A stretch of 64,000 nucleotides of DNA, from positions 1,426,001 through 1,490,000 of the forward strand of contig NZ_CP083951.1 in assembly GCF_006440675.2 (NCBI RefSeq), written 5' to 3'. Source of the stretch: Mesorhizobium sp. B2-8-5. Its GTDB lineage: Bacteria > Pseudomonadota > Alphaproteobacteria > Rhizobiales > Rhizobiaceae. Positions 46,382 to 54,231 of the stretch are shown here, piece after piece. Position numbers and translations under genes: made by a program. Under the pieces are notes generated by a model. That model saw only the letters and a list, made by a program, of their open reading frames with translations. It was not told the DNA's origin and searched no databases. The stretch's first letter is position 1. Each line of letters opens with the position of its first letter.

Positions 46382-47182
46382 ATGGCTGACAAAATCGCTC
46401 CCGCCGGCGTTCCGCTGGTCGACATGCGCAACATCTCGATCGCCTTCGGCGGCATCCGCGCCGTCGACGACGCCTCGGTCGATCTTTTCCCCGGCGAAGT
46501 GATGGCGCTGCTCGGCCACAATGGCGCGGGCAAATCGACGCTGATCAAGATCCTGTCCGGCGCCTACAAGCGCGACAGCGGGCAGATATTCATCAATGGC
46601 GAGGAGGCTTCGATCTCCAATCCGCGCGATGCCAAGAAATATGGCGTCGAGACGATCTACCAGACGCTGGCGCTGGCCGACAATGTCGATGCCGCAGCCA
46701 ACCTGTTCCTCGGCCGCGAGCTGATGACGGGCTGGGGCACGCTGGACGACGTCGCCATGGAAGCCGACGCGCGCAAGGTGATGGGCCGCCTCAATCCACG
46801 CTTCCAGCGCTTCAAGGAGCCGGTCATCAAGCTATCGGGCGGACAGCGGCAGTCGGTGGCGATCGCGCGCGCGATCCTGTTCAACGCCCGCATCCTGATC
46901 ATGGACGAGCCGACGGCGGCGCTCGGTCCGCAAGAGACGGCGCAAGTCGGCGAACTGGTCAAGCAGCTCAAGGCCGACGGCATCGGCATCTTCCTGATCA
47001 GCCACGACATCCACGACGTGTTCGAGCTCGCCGACCGGGTCTGCGTGATGAAGAACGGCCAGGTGGTCGGGACCGCGCGCACCACCGACGTCACCCAGGA
47101 CGAGGTGCTCGGAATGATCATCCTGGGCAAATGCCCGCCAGGCGCCATTCCGGGTCCAGGCGCGCTGAAGATAGCGGCATGA
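46382..47182 (+). CDS. sugar ABC transporter ATP-binding protein, single-domain XylG type
   Basis: A 266-residue protein with one ATPase domain: Walker [17 protein letters not shown] near residue 43, signature [15 protein letters not shown], Walker [16 protein letters not shown] and the switch His in [12 protein letters not shown]. Classical XylG/RbsA proteins have two fused ATPase domains (about 500 residues); this family member is half that size and should work as a homodimer. GGGAGGAGAAGGATC precedes the ATG. It is the third gene of the xylF-xylH-xylG operon. Confidence 0.92.
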   Translation: MADKIAPAGVPLVDMRNISIAFGGIRAVDDASVDLFPGEVMALLGHNGAGKSTLIKILSGAYKRDSGQIFINGEEASISNPRDAKKYGVETIYQTLALADNVDAAANLFLGRELMTGWGTLDDVAMEADARKVMGRLNPRFQRFKEPVIKLSGGQRQSVAIARAILFNARILIMDEPTAALGPQETAQVGELVKQLKADGIGIFLISHDIHDVFELADRVCVMKNGQVVGTARTTDVTQDEVLGMIILGKCPPGAIPGPGALKIAA

Positions 47183-47246
47183 TGATAGCCGGCTAATTAA
47201 CGACTGCGTGATGTACCAGCCGCAGTGATGATTTGACCGCGCCATT

Positions 47247-48947
47247 GTGTTGGCGCGGAGACTTGCCCATAAAGGTCGTCGACCGTCCACGGGCCGCATC
47301 CTTGATTTGAAGAAGCTCTTTCCGATCGTTGCCTTCGTCGCCGTCGCGCTGATCAGCCTGACGATGGCGGGGTTTGCCTATTTCGCGACGCAAGAGGCGG
47401 CTCGGATCAAGTTCGAGGGTACCGCCGATGACGCGCTGAGCCGCATCGAGAGCCGCATCGACCTGCATCTGTCGCTGCTGCGTTCGACGCAGGCGCTGTT
47501 CGATGCCCGCAACGGCGACATCTCGCGCGGCGAATTCAAGGCCTTCTTCACCGCGCTCGACATCGACGACAGTTTCGCGGGGCTGCGCGGCATCGGCTTC
47601 CTGAGGCTCGCCAAGACCGGCGACGAGGCGGCGGTGGAACGCGACATCCTGCACGACCATGGGGCGGCGCATCCGATCTATCCCGCCACGACGCAGCAAT
47701 GGCGAACGCCGATCGTGCTGTTCGAGCCGCTCGACACGTCCAACCAGTCGATCATCGGTTTCGACATGTTCACCGAGCCGGTACGGCGCGCGGCGATCGA
47801 AGAGGCGATGGCGGATGACCAGCAGCATGCGAGCGGCATGGTCCAGCTCGGCCAGGGCGCCGGCGTGGCGCAGACCTTCACCGGATTCCTGGTTTTCGTG
47901 CGGCTGAACGTCGAAACCGCGCCCGACGTCATCAATGCAAGCCGCTCCTCGACGGCCGGTTTTCTTTACGTTGCCTTCCGCGCGCAGGATCTGTTCCAGG
48001 TCGCGCTCAGCCATTCGCCGCTGCTGCCGGTCAATGTCGAGGTCTATGACGGCAAGCCCGAGGCCGGCAATTTGCTGTTCCGTTCGGAGGCGCCGCCGGC
48101 GGAACGCATCGGCGCGAAGCTTTTGGCACGCCGCGATATCGTCGTGGCGGGCGAGCCGTGGACCTTGTTGTTTCGGCCGACAAGCGCATTCGAGCCGCCG
48201 TCCTCGCGCGCCATCCCGGTGATGCTCGGGCTGTTTGGCCTGCTGCTCGCCGGCGCCATCGCCTTGGTGGCGCGCTATCAGGAACGCGCCTATGACGCGA
48301 AATCGGCGCTGCACGAGGCGACCGAAAAGAGCCTGCTGGAAAAGGACCTGATCCTGCAGGAGATGAAGCACCGCATCAAGAATTCGATCACCCGCGTGCT
48401 GGCGATCGCGCGGCAGACGGCCTCGCAAGCCACCGACGTCAAGGAGTTTTCGGCTTCGTTCTCGGCGCGCCTGCAGGCCATGGCGGCATCGCAGGATATG
48501 CTCACGCGCTCGCGCTGGCAGAAAGCCGATCTCGGCGACCTGCTGCGCATCGAGCTCGGGCAGGTGTTCGGCAAGGACCTTCCCGAAGGCGTGTTGTCAG
48601 GGCCGAAAGTGCTGCTGGACGAGACGACGACGCAGGCGCTCGGGCTGACCTTTCATGAACTCGCCACCAACGCGCTGAAATATGGCGAGGCCGGCGGTTC
48701 GGCCAATTCGGTCAAGGGAAGCTGGGCTCTCAAGGTCGACTGGAGCGTCGAAGGCCGCGACCGCGAGAGGACGCTGGTCCTGAACTGGCGCGAGGCGGGT
48801 CAGACGGAACTGGAAGCGCCAGTCAAGACCGGCTTCGGCACCAAGTTGATAGATCTCAACGTCACACGCGAATTGCGCGGCACGATCGCGCGCGACTATC
48901 ACGACGATGGATTGAAGGTGGAAATCAGGATCCCGCTGATCGCGTGA
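47247..48947 (+). CDS. CHASE-domain membrane histidine kinase, HisKA_2/HWE type
   Basis: A 566-residue sensor kinase. The N-terminus has a transmembrane helix (LFPIVAFVAVALISLTMAGFAYFA), a periplasmic CHASE domain (about 70-300; FTALDIDDSFAGLRGIGFLRL and TEPVRRAAIEEAM), and a second helix (PVMLGLFGLLLAGAIALVA). The cytosolic kinase core has EMKHRIKNSITRVLAIARQTA, with the phospho-His, and GLTFHELATNALKYGEAGG, the N box of this family. Kinases of this class commonly feed the PhyR stress pathway, encoded 4 kb away. The start is GTG without a clear ribosome site; a TTG at 47307 is an alternative. Confidence 0.88.
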   Translation: MLARRLAHKGRRPSTGRILDLKKLFPIVAFVAVALISLTMAGFAYFATQEAARIKFEGTADDALSRIESRIDLHLSLLRSTQALFDARNGDISRGEFKAFFTALDIDDSFAGLRGIGFLRLAKTGDEAAVERDILHDHGAAHPIYPATTQQWRTPIVLFEPLDTSNQSIIGFDMFTEPVRRAAIEEAMADDQQHASGMVQLGQGAGVAQTFTGFLVFVRLNVETAPDVINASRSSTAGFLYVAFRAQDLFQVALSHSPLLPVNVEVYDGKPEAGNLLFRSEAPPAERIGAKLLARRDIVVAGEPWTLLFRPTSAFEPPSSRAIPVMLGLFGLLLAGAIALVARYQERAYDAKSALHEATEKSLLEKDLILQEMKHRIKNSITRVLAIARQTASQATDVKEFSASFSARLQAMAASQDMLTRSRWQKADLGDLLRIELGQVFGKDLPEGVLSGPKVLLDETTTQALGLTFHELATNALKYGEAGGSANSVKGSWALKVDWSVEGRDRERTLVLNWREAGQTELEAPVKTGFGTKLIDLNVTRELRGTIARDYHDDGLKVEIRIPLIA

Positions 48948-48991
48948 GCGGGCCAACAGCCCTCGGCTGGCGAGTCAGCCATTTGAATTCG

Positions 48992-49030
48992 AAGAGGACC
49001 GGAGGCCGGCTACCCGCCTCCGGTTCTCTT
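48992..49030. terminator. bidirectional terminator
   Basis: AAGAGGACCGGAGGC (48992-49006) pairs with GCCTCCGGTTCTCTT (49016-49030) with one mismatch, between the convergent kinase gene and the lipoprotein gene. Confidence 0.75.
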
Positions 49031-49040
49031 CGCTAAGGAA

Positions 49041-49286
49041 CTAGTTGCAGCGGGCCCGGTAGGTCGTGCCGTCATGGCGGCGATACACGCAGTAGCCGTT
49101 GCGAAGGTTGCGAACCAAGAGGCCCGACCCGGCGCCGACGGCCGCGCCGATCAGCGCACCCTTGCTGCCGCCGACCAGGCCGCCCACACCGGCGCCGATC
49201 AGGCCGCCGCCGACAACGTCCTGCTCGGTCGTGGTGCAGCCGCTGACGGCGACCACAGCAACCATGGCAATGATCATCTTCCGCAT
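49041..49286 (-). CDS. glycine-zipper lipoprotein
   Basis: An 81-residue lipoprotein: MRKMIIAMVAVVAVSGCTTTEQD gives a signal with lipobox VSGC, then a glycine-zipper region (GGGLIGAGVGGLVGGSKGALIGAAVGAGSGLL) that can insert as a hairpin, and a C-terminal RNGYCVYRRHDGTTYRARCN. Proteins of this kind sit at the outer membrane and respond to envelope stress. AGGAGCAATTCT precedes the ATG at 49286. I see no EcfG promoter before this gene. Confidence 0.82.
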   Translation of the reverse strand: MRKMIIAMVAVVAVSGCTTTEQDVVGGGLIGAGVGGLVGGSKGALIGAAVGAGSGLLVRNLRNGYCVYRRHDGTTYRARCN

Positions 49287-49369
49287 AGAATTGCTCCTCA
49301 CTTTTGTCCTCACTTTCGGCAGTGCCAGCGACCGTTTAGCATGAAAAAACCTGTTTTGCCTGCCAGATT

Positions 49370-49696
49370 CTACTGTTGCCTAACATAGTCTTTTTCGGAG
49401 CGCTCGCCGTTCGACGCGACAAGCATGCCGGACACCTCCAGCGATGCTGCCAGCGTGCCGTCGGGCCGCACGTTCCAGACGATCCGGTCGTAATCGTCCT
49501 CCAGCGCGGGATCCACGGCGAGGCACTTGCCGATGATGCGGGGGGCCTGACCCTGCAGGTCGCCGAGGGCGAATGGCCTTTCGGCGACGCAGGCCTGCTC
49601 CGTCTCGAAGACGCTGACGGGCACTTCGAGTTCCCGGCAATCGGCCATCGTGCTCGAACAGCCGACGACGAAGAGCAATGCGGCGATGTGTTCCAT
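49370..49696 (-). CDS. putative lipoprotein under EcfG promoter
   Basis: A 108-residue protein with a short signal and lipobox-like FVVGC (MEHIAALLFVVGCSSTMADC), followed by a small domain (CVAERPFALGDLQGQAPRIIGKCLAVDPALEDDYDRIVWNVRPDG). Two later Cys could pair. No family recognised. A perfect GGAAC-N17-CGTT promoter ends 25 bases before the start codon, so the gene should belong to the general stress regulon. Confidence 0.7.
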   Translation of the reverse strand: MEHIAALLFVVGCSSTMADCRELEVPVSVFETEQACVAERPFALGDLQGQAPRIIGKCLAVDPALEDDYDRIVWNVRPDGTLAASLEVSGMLVASNGERSEKDYVRQQ

Positions 49697-49720
49697 GGCT
49701 CCAAACCTCTCGCCGCCAAC

Positions 49721-49746
49721 AACGAATCTCGGCGAACAAAAGTTCC
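49721..49746 (-). promoter_or_regulatory. EcfG-type promoter, lipoprotein gene
   Basis: On the minus strand: GGAAC (49746-49742), 17 bases, CGTT (49724-49721). This fits the alphaproteobacterial EcfG consensus GGAAC-N16/17-CGTT. Confidence 0.72.
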
Positions 49747-49819
49747 GGGGCCGGAGCTTGAAGCGCTCCGCGCGAAATGGCGGCGCGCTGAAGTCTGGAC
49801 GTCAAAGCCGCATGCGGGG

Positions 49820-49990
49820 TCAGAGCAGTTGCGAGGCCGCGGTCAGGGCCACGGCGGCCAGAAGCGCGATCGCGCCCAGGCGGAGCGAAAGATGCGACGA
49901 CCGCGACGCCGGCGGCGGCTCGGCATCCTGGAAGCCGCTCATCGAGACGCGGGCGGCCTGCTCCAGCCTGTTCATGTCGGCAACCATCAT
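49820..49990 (-). CDS. small single-pass membrane protein
   Basis: A 56-residue protein: MMVADMNRLEQAARVSMSGFQDAEPPPASRSSHLSLRLG followed by one hydrophobic helix at the C-terminus (AIALLAAVALTAASQLL), so it is a tail-anchored peptide. GGGGAGACTGAA precedes the ATG at 49990. No family recognised. It lies between lipoprotein and stress kinase genes on the same strand. Confidence 0.6.
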   Translation of the reverse strand: MMVADMNRLEQAARVSMSGFQDAEPPPASRSSHLSLRLGAIALLAAVALTAASQLL

Positions 49991-50316
49991 TTCAGTCTCC
50001 CCAGGTCGCGCCGGGGCGCGGATGGGTTTCCGGCGCATCGTCAGCCGGGAGCACAGGATCGGACTTTATGGTGAACAGCCGGTTAAAGGCCTCCGCCGGC
50101 AAAGCGCTCCCTCTCCGTTTTGACGCAATTCCGGACGGACAGCTACGGCGAAGCCGCCTAAAGCGCGTCGCGCTGAAGCGGATCCAGGCGACGCGCTTCA
50201 AGGCTTTGTTTTCATGCATGTCGTTATCGCAAAACAGCTGAACTTTTGCGCGACACGCATTAGCCTGACCCTTTGCACACTTTCATGGAATTGCTCTCAC
50301 GCCATCGGCGGCACCA
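49991..50316. other. intergenic region with AAGCGCGTCGC repeat
   Basis: No gene supported in 326 bases. The stretch holds a hairpin repeat (AAGCGCGTCGC at 50161-50171 against GCGACGCGCTT at 50188-50198), the second copy of the element at 30645-30685, and unconserved sequence. The promoter of the tail-anchored peptide should be at the left. Confidence 0.6.
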
Positions 50317-51348
50317 TCAATCCGTCTCGAAATTCCCGTGCGGGACGGTGAGACGGTATTCGATGCGGTCCTTGCCGATTTCCAGCGTCGCTGAGCCATT
50401 CAGCGACATCGGCACGACGCGTTCCAGCGCCACGCTGCCGAAGCGCTTCTCATTGCGCGGCGCGTCGTCGACCGCCTCCGTCCAGGTCAGCAGAAGGTTG
50501 GGCGAGGTTCCGTTTTCGGTCTCGAGCCTGGCGCGAACCTCGACATGGCCCTCCGGCCGCGACAGCGCGCCGTAGCTCACGGAATTCACGGCCAGCTCAT
50601 GCATCGCCAGGCCGATATGCAGGGCGGCATTGGGGTTGAGATAGGGATTTTCGCCCGCGAACCGCAGGCTTTGAGCCAGGTCGCTGCTGTAGCGGCCGAC
50701 CTGGCCGGAGACGAGCTCCTGCAGCGCCGCTCCCCGCCAGTTGGAGGATGTGACCAGATCCTGCGAGGACGAGAGCGATTGCAGCCGGCCGCGAAACCGC
50801 GCCAGGAACTCGCCGAGCGTCTCCGTATAGCGCCCGGTCTGAGTGGCGATGCTCTGGATGATGGCCAGAAGATTTTTCGATCGATGGCTGACTTCGCGCA
50901 GCAACGCCTTCAGCGTCTGCTCGCGGCGTTTCTGCTCCGTCGTCTCCACCATCGTGGTGACGACGCCGAGAACGCCGCCGGCGTCGCCGCGGTCGGCATC
51001 GATCCAAAGCTGGAACCAACGTACGCCCTGGTGTCCCGGAATGCTGAGCTCGAGCTGGTCCGCGTTGCCGGATTCGATCACCTTGAGTTTGGCGGCCCTT
51101 ATGCGTTCGGCCTGCGCCGGCGAGAGCAAGTCCTTGCCGGCGGCCGTATCGGACGCCCAGGGCGCGTTCATGTTGCGCGCCCAGACCGTTTCCATCTGCC
51201 GATCCTCGTAGACAACCGAAATCCCGGCATTGTGCAGGGCATGAAGCAGGGCCCGCCCCAACTGCATCCCGCTCTCCGAGGGATGCATCGCGATCACTTC
51301 GCCTTTCTGCTTTTCAACCCTGTCTTTCGTGGGACCCTCGGAAGGCAT
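50317..51348 (-). CDS. HWE/HisKA_2-type histidine kinase with PAS domain, stress pathway candidate
   Basis: A 343-residue soluble kinase. A PAS-like N-terminal domain (about 20-150; GISVVYEDRQMETVWARNM, PGHQGVRWFQLWIDADRG) is followed by ALLREVSHRSKNLLAIIQSIATQTGRY, the HWE-type phospho-His box, and HIGLAMHELAVNSVSYGALS, the N box. Kinases of this group phosphorylate PhyR. The start at 51348 (MPSEGPTKDRVEKQ) is set by the perfect EcfG promoter just upstream, which makes longer readings to 51471 implausible; they would also run through a tandem repeat. Confidence 0.88.
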   Translation of the reverse strand: MPSEGPTKDRVEKQKGEVIAMHPSESGMQLGRALLHALHNAGISVVYEDRQMETVWARNMNAPWASDTAAGKDLLSPAQAERIRAAKLKVIESGNADQLELSIPGHQGVRWFQLWIDADRGDAGGVLGVVTTMVETTEQKRREQTLKALLREVSHRSKNLLAIIQSIATQTGRYTETLGEFLARFRGRLQSLSSSQDLVTSSNWRGAALQELVSGQVGRYSSDLAQSLRFAGENPYLNPNAALHIGLAMHELAVNSVSYGALSRPEGHVEVRARLETENGTSPNLLLTWTEAVDDAPRNEKRFGSVALERVVPMSLNGSATLEIGKDRIEYRLTVPHGNFETD

Positions 51349-51373
51349 TGGAACATCCCGCACTCGGTCCTGG

Positions 51374-51398
51374 AACGGCTCAATCCGCAACTGGTTCC
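51374..51398 (-). promoter_or_regulatory. EcfG-type promoter, HWE kinase gene
   Basis: On the minus strand: GGAAC (51398-51394), 16 bases, CGTT (51377-51374), 26 bases before the kinase start codon. It implies positive feedback of the stress sigma factor on a likely PhyR kinase. Confidence 0.8.
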
Positions 51399-51411
51399 GC
51401 CTGAGCCAGCG

Positions 51412-51462
51412 CCTTGAAATCGCAGTGGCCTTGAAATCGCAGTGGCCCTGAAATCGCAGGGG
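51412..51462. repeat. 17-bp tandem repeat, three copies
   Basis: CCTTGAAATCGCAGTGG occurs twice in a row (51412-51428, 51429-51445), then a variant CCCTGAAATCGCAGGGG (51446-51462). It lies just upstream of the kinase's EcfG promoter. Confidence 0.9.
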
Positions 51463-51557
51463 GCTCTCCAAAAACGGTCCGCCGGACGGTGCTCTTTCGA
51501 GGCGCCGTCCGACGGTGGCTGGAAACCGTTTGAGGGGTGCGGCTTCCAGTGTCGCGG

Positions 51558-51722
51558 TCAGGCTCTCCTGAAAAGGCCTGCGATGAGCGAGATCACCAGG
51601 AAGGCGAGGAAAATGAAGAACAGGATCTGCGCGATGCCCGCCGATGTGCCGGCGATGCCGCCGAACCCAAGCGCGCCGGCGATGATCGCAACTACGAGAA
51701 ATACGAGCGCCCAGTACAGCAT
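51558..51722 (-). CDS. DUF1328 small membrane protein
   Basis: A 54-residue protein, almost entirely hydrophobic: [25 protein letters not shown] then [22 protein letters not shown]. The GFGGIAG turn between two helices is the hallmark of DUF1328 (YtjA-like) proteins, common members of stress regulons. AGGAGACGCATC precedes the ATG. A perfect EcfG promoter lies 30 bases further upstream. Confidence 0.9.
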   Translation of the reverse strand: MLYWALVFLVVAIIAGALGFGGIAGTSAGIAQILFFIFLAFLVISLIAGLFRRA

Positions 51723-51751
51723 GATGCGTCTCCTTCTTACGTCGGGAAAAG

Positions 51752-51776
51752 AACGTGGCTCGGTGTCGTTTGTTCC
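51752..51776 (-). promoter_or_regulatory. EcfG-type promoter, DUF1328 gene
   Basis: On the minus strand: GGAAC (51776-51772), 16 bases, CGTT (51755-51752), 30 bases before the DUF1328 start. Confidence 0.8.
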
Positions 51777-51891
51777 ACCATTTGCTGAAAAAGACGATCC
51801 CCTTGAAGGGGCTTTTCAGACCGCAAACGGGCCAGGCGTCACGCGCGGCGGAGGGCCTTGCATGACGCTCGAGGTCCAGGCTTCGGAAGGA

Positions 51892-52686
51892 TCAGGCGGC
51901 GGCCTTGGCCTGACGGTCGAAGAACAGGGCCTGGCTGATCAAAGCCTTGACCATGTCGGGATTGAACGGCTTGGTGACCAGGAAGGCCGGCTCGGGGCGC
52001 TCGCCGGTCAGCAGGCGTTCCGGGAAGGCGGTGATGAAGATCACCGGCACCGGCGTCGAGGACAAGATCTCGTTGACGGCTTCGATGCCCGAGCTGCCGT
52101 CGGCGAGCTGGATGTCGGCCAGCACCATTTTCGGCCGCGTCCTGCCGAACACGGCCACGGCCTCGGCATGCGTGCGCGCCGTGCCGACCACACGGTGGCC
52201 GAGACTCTCGACCATCTCCTCGATGTCCATGGCGATCAGCGGCTCGTCCTCGATGATCAGCACGTCGGTCGCGACCTGCCGGGAAATCTCGTTGCTCGCC
52301 TGGGCAAGCAGTTCCGAGAACTCCTCCTCGTCTACATCGAGGATTTCCGCCGCCTCGTCCTCGCTGAAGCCCTCGACGGCAACCAGAAGGAAAGCCTGCC
52401 TCGGCAGGGGCGCGATGGCATTCAGATTGGCCGCGGCCCGCTGCTCCCAGGCGGTCTGGGCCTGTTCCTGCGGCACGCGGATGGCCACGGAGGTGAACAG
52501 TCTGGCGAAAACCTTGTACAGCGCAATACGGTCGCTCGAGGCTTCGGGGAAGATATTGGTATCGGCGATGATGGCTTCCAGCATCGCCGCGACCAACGCG
52601 TCACCGCTCTCCTGCGATCCCGATACCGCCCGCGAGAAGCGGCGCAGGAACGGAAGATGCGGCGCGATGGTTGCGGACAAACTCAT
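51892..52686 (-). CDS. phyR: general stress response anti-anti-sigma regulator PhyR
   Basis: A 264-residue protein with a sigma-like N-terminal half (about 1-125; HLPFLRRFSRAVSGSQESGDALVAAMLE, LPRQAFLLVAVEGFSEDEAAEILDV) fused to a receiver domain (VLIIEDEPLIAMDIEEMVESLG, acceptor in MVLADIQLADGSSG, FITAFPE, LVTKPFN). When phosphorylated, the sigma-like half captures NepR and frees EcfG. The start at 52686 follows GGGAGACGTCGATA. It is divergent from nepR-ecfG, with back-to-back EcfG promoters between. Confidence 0.97.
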   Translation of the reverse strand: MSLSATIAPHLPFLRRFSRAVSGSQESGDALVAAMLEAIIADTNIFPEASSDRIALYKVFARLFTSVAIRVPQEQAQTAWEQRAAANLNAIAPLPRQAFLLVAVEGFSEDEAAEILDVDEEEFSELLAQASNEISRQVATDVLIIEDEPLIAMDIEEMVESLGHRVVGTARTHAEAVAVFGRTRPKMVLADIQLADGSSGIEAVNEILSSTPVPVIFITAFPERLLTGERPEPAFLVTKPFNPDMVKALISQALFFDRQAKAAA

Positions 52687-52753
52687 TATCGACGTCTCCC
52701 TCAAATGACGTTGCACGTTCAAGGCCGCACTGATTGCATGCCCCTGAAAATCA

Positions 52754-52778
52754 AACGCCGGCTTTCGGAAAAAGTTCC
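52754..52778 (-). promoter_or_regulatory. EcfG-type promoter, phyR
   Basis: On the minus strand: GGAAC (52778-52774), 16 bases, CGTT (52757-52754), 68 bases before the phyR start. It is back to back with the nepR promoter. Confidence 0.82.
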
Positions 52779-52787
52779 GCCGGCTGT

Positions 52788-52812
52788 GGAACTAAATTAG
52801 CAAGCGAGCGTT
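52788..52812 (+). promoter_or_regulatory. EcfG-type promoter, nepR-ecfG
   Basis: GGAAC (52788-52792), 16 bases, CGTT (52809-52812), about 92 bases before nepR. Autoregulation of this operon by EcfG is standard in alphaproteobacteria. Confidence 0.85.
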
Positions 52813-52904
52813 TCGGGATTTGGGATGGGCAACCAGACGAAGGTCCCGCTTGCGTTGTGGTTTGAAGTCGAAGAGCGGTTCAGGCGCTGGAAACTAGGGC
52901 GACT

Positions 52905-53108
52905 ATGAAAGAAATGAAGAAAAAACAATTGGCTGATGCCGCAAGCAGGCATCGGAACGGGGACGGTAATCCGCTTGGGGCAAACTCAGAGATAGCCCGC
53001 AAGCTCAAACAATATTATGACGAGTTGGTCTCGGACCATGTGCCGGACCGTTTCGCTCAGTTGCTCAGCCAACTGGAACAGACCGAACCTGCCCAGAAAA
53101 AGGACTGA
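52905..53108 (+). CDS. nepR: anti-sigma factor NepR
   Basis: A 67-residue protein. The conserved NepR core reads NPLGANSEIARKLKQYYDELVSDHVPDRFAQLLSQLEQ, two amphipathic helices that hold EcfG inactive or bind phosphorylated PhyR. The basic N-terminal tail (MKEMKKKQLADAASRHRNG) is typical. Three bases separate its stop codon from ecfG, so the pair is translated together. The ribosome site is weak (GGCGACT). Confidence 0.95.
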   Translation: MKEMKKKQLADAASRHRNGDGNPLGANSEIARKLKQYYDELVSDHVPDRFAQLLSQLEQTEPAQKKD

Positions 53109-53111
53109 GGC

Positions 53112-53663
53112 ATGGCGGTGGTATCCCAGAGCTTCAAGACCGAGTTGCTCGGTGCGATCCCGAGCCTTCGCGCCTTTGCCGTGTCGCTGACGCAGAATGC
53201 GGACCGGGCCGACGACCTCGTCCAGGAAACACTGGTCAAGGCGTGGGACAAGCATGAGAGCTTCCAGCCCGGCACCAATCTGAAGGCCTGGCTGTTCACC
53301 ATCCTGCGCAATGAATTCTATTCGCAGATGCGCAAGCGCGGCCGCGAAGTTCAGGACAGCGACGGCATCATGACGGCCAGGCTTGCCGTTCATCCGGCCC
53401 AGCATGGCCAGCTCGACCTCAAGGATTTCCGCGGCGCGCTCGAGCAACTGCCCGAGGACCAGCGCGAGGCCATCATCCTGATCGGCGCCTCCGGCTTCTC
53501 CTATGAAGAAGCCGCCGAGATCTGTGGTTGTGCCGTCGGCACGATCAAGAGCCGCGTCAGCCGGGCGCGCGCCAGGCTCCAGGAAATCCTCAAGATTTCC
53601 GGAGAGGACGAGTTCGGGCCCGACGCGATCTCGGCGCAGGTCACAGGTTCGAACGCGGCTTGA
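53112..53663 (+). CDS. ecfG: ECF sigma factor EcfG of the general stress response
   Basis: A 183-residue ECF15-type sigma factor. Region 2 reads QNADRADDLVQETLVKAWDKHESFQPGTNLKAWLFTILRNEFYSQMRKR; region 4 reads LPEDQREAIILIGASGFSYEEAAEICGCAVGTIKSRVSRARARLQEIL. It recognises GGAAC-N16/17-CGTT promoters, ten of which occur in this window between 49.7 and 57.4 kb. It is controlled by NepR, encoded just upstream. Confidence 0.96.
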   Translation: MAVVSQSFKTELLGAIPSLRAFAVSLTQNADRADDLVQETLVKAWDKHESFQPGTNLKAWLFTILRNEFYSQMRKRGREVQDSDGIMTARLAVHPAQHGQLDLKDFRGALEQLPEDQREAIILIGASGFSYEEAAEICGCAVGTIKSRVSRARARLQEILKISGEDEFGPDAISAQVTGSNAA

Positions 53664-53698
53664 ACCGACCGGTTACGATTGCGATTGCAGGGATGGCC

Positions 53699-54079
53699 TC
53701 AGGCCGCCTTTGCCCGGCCGCAGGCCATGGCCAAGGCTTCGATCAGATCGTCGCCTGAGTAGGGCTTGGCGATCAGCCGGATATCCGGAAACGAACCCTT
53801 GATCTCGTCCGAATCCGAATAGCCGGAGGCAAATACGAACGGCACGCCCTCGCTGCGCAGCCGCGCGGCGAAATCCAGAGTCGAGACGCCGCCGAGCATC
53901 AGGTCGACAACCGCCGCGTCGAAGCGCGCAGGCAGCGCCTGCCCGTCGATCTCGCCGAGTTCACGCGCGATCGTCACATCCGCGGCGCCGTGGTCGCGGC
54001 AAAGCTGCTCGACATCCATCGCGATCAGGAACTCGTCTTCCAGAACGAGAATACGCAGTCCATCAAGCAGCGCTGGCAC
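53699..54079 (-). CDS. single-domain response regulator (SdrG-like)
   Basis: A 126-residue lone receiver: RILVLEDEFLIAMDVEQLC, acceptor Asp in AAVVDLMLGGVSTLD, then VFASGYSDSDE and RLIAKPYSGDDL. The FASGYSD sequence resembles the FAT-GUY receiver class that works in the general stress phosphorelay with HWE kinases and PhyR. It is convergent with ecfG, 35 bases apart, which supports that role. No EcfG promoter is visible before it. Confidence 0.85.
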   Translation of the reverse strand: MPALLDGLRILVLEDEFLIAMDVEQLCRDHGAADVTIARELGEIDGQALPARFDAAVVDLMLGGVSTLDFAARLRSEGVPFVFASGYSDSDEIKGSFPDIRLIAKPYSGDDLIEALAMACGRAKAA

Positions 54080-54164
54080 TTATCAGTGTCTCCTCGGCAG
54101 GACCGCACTCATGCGCGGAATTGGCCGCCATGTCATTTAAAAAAGACATGGATCCCAGTCTCAC

Positions 54165-54189
54165 GGAACTCCTGCCGGTCTCAGGCGTT
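54165..54189 (+). promoter_or_regulatory. EcfG-type promoter, Crp/Fnr gene
   Basis: GGAAC (54165-54169), 16 bases, CGTT (54186-54189), 43 bases before the Crp/Fnr-type start at 54232. Confidence 0.8.
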
Positions 54190-54231
54190 TCCTTGCGCCC
54201 ATAAGGGCAGGGATTTCGAAGAGGGGTCGAA

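Noticed and set aside
51412..51462. The three 17-bp repeats as a CRISPR array
   Set aside because: The units are directly abutting with no spacers and only three copies; it is a simple tandem repeat.
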